Source: Streptomyces sp. NBC_00539
GTDB lineage: Bacteria; Actinomycetota; Actinomycetes; Streptomycetales; Streptomycetaceae
DNA length: 64,000 nt
Assembly (NCBI RefSeq): GCF_036346105.1
Contig: NZ_CP107811.1
Coordinates: 1-64,000 of the forward strand
Direction of reading: 5' to 3'
Below the pieces are notes generated by a model, which saw nothing but the letters and a program-made list of their open reading frames with translations, was not told the DNA's origin and did not search any database. A program made the translations under genes and the position numbers. Positions 59,827 to 64,000 of this stretch are shown piece after piece; the stretch's first letter is position 1; each line of letters begins with the position of its first letter.

Positions 59827-62800
59827 TCACCCGTGACGGAATCCTCGCAGGTGCAAGCGACCGGAGCGCCAGGCACCCGCGAGCGCCACCAGTGCCGCGG
59901 CCGTCAGGCCCGCAGCTCCCAGGGGCACCAATGCCTTCCGCCCGGGCGGTGACGGACGTTCAGGTGTCGGCTCCTGACCCCGGAGGGCGCAGGCGAGCAC
60001 TTCCGCCAGGTGCAACGGGGTCCGTCCGATGCCGGCTTGATCCACCTGCGTGCGGCAGCTGAAGCCGTCGGCGAGAACCAGTGTCCCCGCGTCGGTCTCG
60101 CGCAGGGCGGGGAGCAGAGCGTCCTCTGCGCATGCCATGGATACGTCGTAGTGGCCTTTCTCGAAGCCGAAGTTTCCGGCGAGTCCGCAGCAGCCCGCAT
60201 CCAGGACGTGGGCGTCCACCCCGGCGCGTTCCAGCACCTTGCGGTCCGCATCGAAGCCCATGACGGCGTACTGGTGGCAGTGGCGTTGTACGACCGCTCG
60301 TGCGTCGACGGCCGGTGGCTGCCAGTCTTCGGCCCGCTCGACCAGCAACTCCGCCAGGGTGCGGGTCTGGTTCCGAAGCCGTTCCACGTCCGGGTCCTTG
60401 GGCAACAGCTCGGCGGCATCGGACCGGAAGACGGCAGTGCAGCTGGGTTCGAGGCCCACCACCGGCGTCCCTCTGCGCAGGTCCTCGCGCAGCACGTCGA
60501 TCGTGTGGCCGAGTACGCGCTTGGCGACATCGAGCTGGCCCGTGGAGATCCACGTGAGCCCGCAGCACACCGCGGCGTCGGGGACCTTCACACGGAAGCC
60601 CGCCGCTTCCAGGACCTCCACGGCGGCCCGGCCGATCGCGGGGTGGAAGTTGTCGGTGAAGGTGTCGGGCCATACGACGACTTCGCCGCGCAGCCCTTCA
60701 CTGCGTGTTCCTCCGCGCTCGCGCCACCAGTCCGTGAACCGCTGGTCGGCGAAGACCGGAATTTCACGTTCGGGGGCGATCCCACCGAGCGTCTTGGCCG
60801 CGCGTGCCACCCACTCGATCGAGAGGAGCGCGTTGACGCTACGGGGAGCGACGGCGACCAGACGGGCCACTGCGGGCAGCCAGCCCATCGAGTAGTGAGC
60901 GAGGGGTCGCAGCCGGCCCGCGTAGTGGTGGTGCAGGAACTCGGCTTTGTAGGTGGCCATGTCGACGTTGACGGGGCAGTCGGTCTTGCAACCCTTGCAG
61001 GCCAGACACAGGTCGAGTGCGTCGTGCACCGCGGTGGAGCGCCAGTCGGGTGCGATCGGCGCGTTGTCGCCGTTGCGCACCATCTCGAACAGCAACCGGG
61101 AGCGCCCCCGCGTGGAGTGTTCCTCCTCGCGAGTGGCCCGGTAGCTGGGGCACATCACGCCGCCCTGCGATGAACGGCACTTGCCCACGCCCACACAGCG
61201 GGCGGCGGCCCGGCTGAACTTACCGCTGTCGTGGGTGTAGGCGAAGGCGGTGTCCGGCTCCCAGGGAAGGTAGTCCGCGCCCAACCGCAAATTCTCATCG
61301 AGCCGGTAGGGAACGACGATCTTCCCGGGGTTCATCCGATTGTTCGGGTCGAACAGGCCTTTCAGCTGCTCGAACGCTTCGATGAGTTCGGTCCCGAACA
61401 TCTTGACCAGCAACTCGCCTCGCGCCTGGCCGTCGCCGTGTTCACCCGACAGGGACCCGCCGCAGGCCACGACCAGGTCGGTGGCTCTTTCGACGAACGC
61501 CCGCATCCGAGCGATGCCCTCTTCCGACTCCAGGTCGAAGGGAATCCGGGTGTGAACGCAGCCCTGTCCGAAGTGACCGTACACGGAAGGCTGGCCGTAG
61601 TCGAACTCCTCGTACAGGCGTTTGAGGTTGCGGAGATAGTGAGCGAGACGGTCCACCGGGACGGCGGAGTCCTCCCAGCCCTCCCAGGTGTCGGGCTTGC
61701 CGGGGACGTGCGCGGTGGCTCCCAGGCCGGACTCACGCACCAGCCACAGCTCCCGCACATGTTGGGGATCGTCGTACCAGGTGTGGTCGACATCGTCGGG
61801 CTTGGCGCCGATCAGCGCCCTGGCTTTGGTATCGGCTTCCTCGCGTGTTTCGCCCGTGAGCTGAACCATCAGATAGGCGCCTCCTTGGGGCAGCTTGTCG
61901 AGGGCCTCAGGGTTGAGGTGCTTCTCCCGTTGAAAGTGGATCAGCTGGTGGTCCACGCCTTCCAAGGCTGCCGGCTCGTGTTCCAAGACGGCCGGCACGT
62001 GCTCGGCGGCGTCGCAGATGTCCTTGTAGCCGAGGACCACGAGGGTGGTGTGCTTGGGCACCGGCACGAGCTTCAGCTCCGCGCGCAGGACCGTGACCAG
62101 CGTGGACTCCGAACCGGTGAGCAGTCCGGCGACGTCGAAATCGTGCTCGGGAAGCAGCGAATCGAGGTTGTAGCCGGATACGCGCCGAGGGATGTCCGGG
62201 TATCGTGCGCGCACGACGTCGGCGTACCGGTCGCGCAAAGCGGTCAAGCCGCGGTACAGCTCCGCTTGCCGGTCATGGCCAGAGGTCAGCCGTTCCAGCT
62301 CTTCCTCGTCGGTCGGACCGACCCACATGCGCAGGCCGTCGTAGGTGAGTACTTCCAAGCGGTGGAGGTTGTCGACGACTTTGCCGTATGCCTGGGCCGT
62401 CGACCCGCACGAATTGTTGCCGATCATTCCCCCGATGGTGCAGTTCGGGTGAGTGGCCGGCCGGGGCCCGTACTGCAAGCCCTGTGCGGCGAGCCGGCGA
62501 TTCAGATCGTCCAGCACGATGCCGGGCTCCACTACGCACCGTCTGTTATCGGCATCCACCGACAGCAGACGATTGCAGTATTTGCTCCAGTCGATGACGA
62601 CCGCGGTGTTGCAGCACTCGCCGGCCAGGCTCGTGCCTCCGCCACGGGAGAGCAGTGGTGCCTGGTGTTCCCTGCAGACCGCCACGGCCGCCTCCGCCGC
62701 TTCCACCGTTCGCGGGATGACGACGCCGATGGGCACTTGGCGGTAGTTGGAAGCGTCCGTGGAATAGGCGGCGCGCGTGCCGGCATCGAAGCGCACCTCG

Positions 62801-62898
62801 CCGTCCACTCTGGAGCGCAGATCCCGTTCGAGGGTGGCGACGTCGATGGTCTCGGATGCACGCCGGACAACGGGGAGGGGCAGATCGACCGGGTCCAT
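59827..62898 (-). CDS. FAD- and Fe-S-binding D-lactate/glycolate dehydrogenase-type protein
   Basis: A 1023-residue fused oxidoreductase. An N-terminal FAD_binding_4 domain (SRGGGTSLAGECCNTAVVID, GMIGNNSCGSTA) and an FAD-linked oxidase C-terminal domain (GHFGQGCVHTRIPFD, SGEHGDGQARGELLVKMFGT) are followed by two Fe-S clusters: CVGVGKCRSSQGGVMCP near residue 600 and CLACKGCKTDCPVNVDM near 655. Two CCG domains come last (CCGLTWISTGQ; HCHQYAVMGFDADRKVLERA; CCGLAGNFGFEKG). A final hydrophobic helix (GAAGLTAAALVALAGAW) may anchor it to the membrane. ATG 62898 is behind GGAAGG. It converges on the GH15 gene. It probably feeds electrons from a 2-hydroxy acid to quinone. Confidence 0.92.
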   Translation of the reverse strand: MDPVDLPLPVVRRASETIDVATLERDLRSRVDGEVRFDAGTRAAYSTDASNYRQVPIGVVIPRTVEAAEAAVAVCREHQAPLLSRGGGTSLAGECCNTAVVIDWSKYCNRLLSVDADNRRCVVEPGIVLDDLNRRLAAQGLQYGPRPATHPNCTIGGMIGNNSCGSTAQAYGKVVDNLHRLEVLTYDGLRMWVGPTDEEELERLTSGHDRQAELYRGLTALRDRYADVVRARYPDIPRRVSGYNLDSLLPEHDFDVAGLLTGSESTLVTVLRAELKLVPVPKHTTLVVLGYKDICDAAEHVPAVLEHEPAALEGVDHQLIHFQREKHLNPEALDKLPQGGAYLMVQLTGETREEADTKARALIGAKPDDVDHTWYDDPQHVRELWLVRESGLGATAHVPGKPDTWEGWEDSAVPVDRLAHYLRNLKRLYEEFDYGQPSVYGHFGQGCVHTRIPFDLESEEGIARMRAFVERATDLVVACGGSLSGEHGDGQARGELLVKMFGTELIEAFEQLKGLFDPNNRMNPGKIVVPYRLDENLRLGADYLPWEPDTAFAYTHDSGKFSRAAARCVGVGKCRSSQGGVMCPSYRATREEEHSTRGRSRLLFEMVRNGDNAPIAPDWRSTAVHDALDLCLACKGCKTDCPVNVDMATYKAEFLHHHYAGRLRPLAHYSMGWLPAVARLVAVAPRSVNALLSIEWVARAAKTLGGIAPEREIPVFADQRFTDWWRERGGTRSEGLRGEVVVWPDTFTDNFHPAIGRAAVEVLEAAGFRVKVPDAAVCCGLTWISTGQLDVAKRVLGHTIDVLREDLRRGTPVVGLEPSCTAVFRSDAAELLPKDPDVERLRNQTRTLAELLVERAEDWQPPAVDARAVVQRHCHQYAVMGFDADRKVLERAGVDAHVLDAGCCGLAGNFGFEKGHYDVSMACAEDALLPALRETDAGTLVLADGFSCRTQVDQAGIGRTPLHLAEVLACALRGQEPTPERPSPPGRKALVPLGAAGLTAAALVALAGAWRSGRLHLRGFRHG

Positions 62899-63013
62899 GG
62901 GAAGCCTTCCGCTCAAGAACACATACGAGAGGTCGGCGGCCGTCCACCCCTCAACCACCTCGAGCCGAAAGTGGGTGGTCGCGCCGTGCCTGCGCTTGCC
63001 TCACGGCATGTCC

Positions 63014-63241
63014 TCACCTCGTCTGCCGGCTGGCATGCCCCTGACCCGGCCGGGCCAGCTCTGCGCGCATCACCATGGCCAGCACCCCGGCCAAGAGGAA
63101 AAAGCCGAACGCGGTGATCAGGTACATGTGGGCGATGACCTTGTGATCCGTGGTCGTCACCCATCGCACCAACACCTGCCCTGAGGTCACACCCTTGCGT
63201 ACCTTCTCGGGCGATTCCGCGCCCTCGTCGACCGCCGTCAT
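63014..63241 (-). pseudogene. Cytochrome c oxidase subunit I (ctaD) 5' fragment
   Basis: From ATG 63241, about 65 residues match the start of heme-copper oxidase subunit I: VTTTDHKVIAHMYLITAFGF, then FLLAGVLAMVMRAELARPG. The remaining 500 residues, with heme and copper ligands, are missing. The frame then ends QGHASRQTR. The truncation point lies just upstream of the FAD/Fe-S gene. It may have been an additional ctaD copy, as Streptomyces often has two. Confidence 0.85.
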
Positions 63242-63427
63242 ACGCGTCTCTTCCTGTTGAAACTGGACACGGTCGCGACTGCGCCACGAACGGCGAAACG
63301 GCAGCCCGCAGTGGTGCGCTCCCAACCACGTCGTGTAACCGTCTTCTCTCTCTGCGAAACCCTCTCACCACCCGCACCCGAAAAGAACACACGGGAGGAG
63401 GCTGTCATGACGGTGCACAGTCATCAC

Positions 63428-63470
63428 AGTGTTGCGCAGGTCAGTGGCGTTAAGAGCCTGCGCAGGAGTC
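63428..63470. repeat. Two GCGCAGG site-like words
   Basis: TGTTGCGCAGGTCAGTGGCG and CCTGCGCAGGAGTCAGC lie 15 bases apart. They resemble the CTGCGCAG/CAGGTCAG words of the Tn7-like ends at 6945-7347. The same kind of word occurs at 47860. Confidence 0.4.
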
Positions 63471-63683
63471 AGCACGGTGATTCTCCGCCTGCTGATGCTG
63501 CTCGTGGCCCTGGTGCTGTGCCTGGCGCGCCGATGGCCCAACAGAACGGCCCCGAAGACGCGCAGACAACGAGCTCATCGGCGGCACGATCGTGTTCCGT
63601 TTCCGGCCGGTGTCCGAAGGGACATAGTGGCCGGGCGCACGCCCTTGTCCGCGGCCGCCTCACGTCCCCACGGCGGGGCGGAG

Positions 63684-63840
63684 ATGGGCTCCGACGTACT
63701 CATCCTGCTCTGCGGGATGTGGCTGGTCGCCTCCCCAATCGTCATGGGATTACAGACGACGGCCGTGGGGTGAGAGCAATCGGATCTACGACGTGGCCCT
63801 CGGCGCCGCTCTCGTCGTGCCGGCGGCTGGCAGGCATGGC
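63684..63840 (+). pseudogene. SPW-repeat-like membrane protein fragment
   Basis: MGSDVLILLCGMWLVASPIV, then MGLQTTAVG and a stop at 63773. After a frame change NRIYDVALGAALVV continues. The hydrophobic pattern with a WLVASP core resembles SPW-repeat proteins (WLIVSPW). Only part of one repeat pair is visible. Confidence 0.35.
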
Positions 63841-64000
63841 AGTGCCGCGGGCCGCCAAGCGCTGGAAAGCCCGGCGAAACCACGGGTGCACCGTCTCGGC
63901 CTGTTGAACCTGAGTCGGCCGCTCCCTGCCCGCAACCCTCAGCCCAGTGGCCGCGCCGTCGTGGTGAGCCAGACGGCCCAGGACCTTCGCGGACACCATC
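63774..64000. other. Window edge, nothing further recognised
   Basis: Only shadow frames. A minus-strand frame ending at 63742 lacks protein character. Confidence 0.3.

Noticed and set aside
59827-59960. Independent small gene at the dehydrogenase 3' end
   Set aside because: The hydrophobic stretch is the C-terminal helix of the dehydrogenase, in frame with it.
61231-63117. Plus-strand frame of over 600 codons
   Set aside because: Antisense shadow of the FAD/Fe-S dehydrogenase, which has clear domains on the minus strand.
1-64000. tRNA, rRNA or riboswitch genes
   Set aside because: Scanning by eye found no cloverleaf with the conserved TTCGA arm, no rRNA blocks and no known riboswitch core. 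A covariance-model search would be decisive.

Overview
The window reads as one end of a linear Streptomyces (or close actinomycete) replicon. Base composition is high in G+C throughout. Many genes start with GTG behind AGGAGG-type sites, and family content is typical: MerR, WYL, LysR and TetR regulators, a PP2C/STAS/HATPase regulator set, a chaplin-like secreted protein, DUF6247, DUF6415, DUF2630 and telomere-type helicase remnants. The first 300 bases are a string of perfect hairpins with three-base TTC or TGC loops, the hallmark of Streptomyces telomeres. I see no rRNA, tRNA or CRISPR array.

Layout. 1-300: telomere-like hairpins. 1072-7347: a Tn7-like transposon (TnsA-like, DDE transposase, AAA ATPase broken by a frameshift, TniQ) with a membrane-protein cargo gene and a dense right-end repeat array. 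7.3-9.4 kb: a truncated gene, then a divergent LysR/DUF1330 pair sharing a perfect palindrome. 9806-12015: an element with transposon-like ends but no transposase, carrying a quinone oxidoreductase and a divergent TetR regulator. 12-22 kb: small secreted proteins, a frameshifted HNH nuclease, a PHP phosphoesterase, a translationally coupled DUF2630/DUF11-type pair, and many broken genes, including several copies of one ATP-dependent DNA ligase. 22044-22513: a 470-bp cassette with inverted ends and a matching 5-bp flank, holding only a cold-shock gene. 23-27 kb: cupin and truncated flavin monooxygenase, then IS3 and IS630 elements. 27.5-30.3 kb: sulfotransferase, TPR protein and chaplin-like gene. 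30.8-33.7 kb: IS21, an IS630 fragment and a helicase remnant.

34-45 kb holds regulators (PP2C phosphatase, MerR, a broken HATPase, WYL with a VOC protein, STAS with an HTH protein), the intact DNA ligase, a transposase graveyard and a strand-biased ACTGC repeat field. 45.3-50.5 kb has a DUF4142 protein, a three-gene overlapping DUF6247 operon resembling toxin-antitoxin modules, a BesD-like iron oxygenase with an altered metal motif, and a Cys-rich copper-storage protein. 50.5-54.6 kb is an intact IS5 followed by transposase remnants. 55-63 kb is an intact metabolic block (TPP-dependent oxidase, enolase-superfamily enzyme, GH15 glycosidase, and a convergent FAD/Fe-S lactate-type dehydrogenase) next to a truncated ctaD.

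The unifying theme is repeated capture and decay: a near-telomeric region in which elements with TGT...ACA ends, some lacking any transposase, surround one or two functional genes, while older genes are broken by short indels or cut by IS elements. The most novel signals are the cold-shock cassette, the TetR/oxidoreductase element, the ACTGC repeat field and the altered oxygenase.
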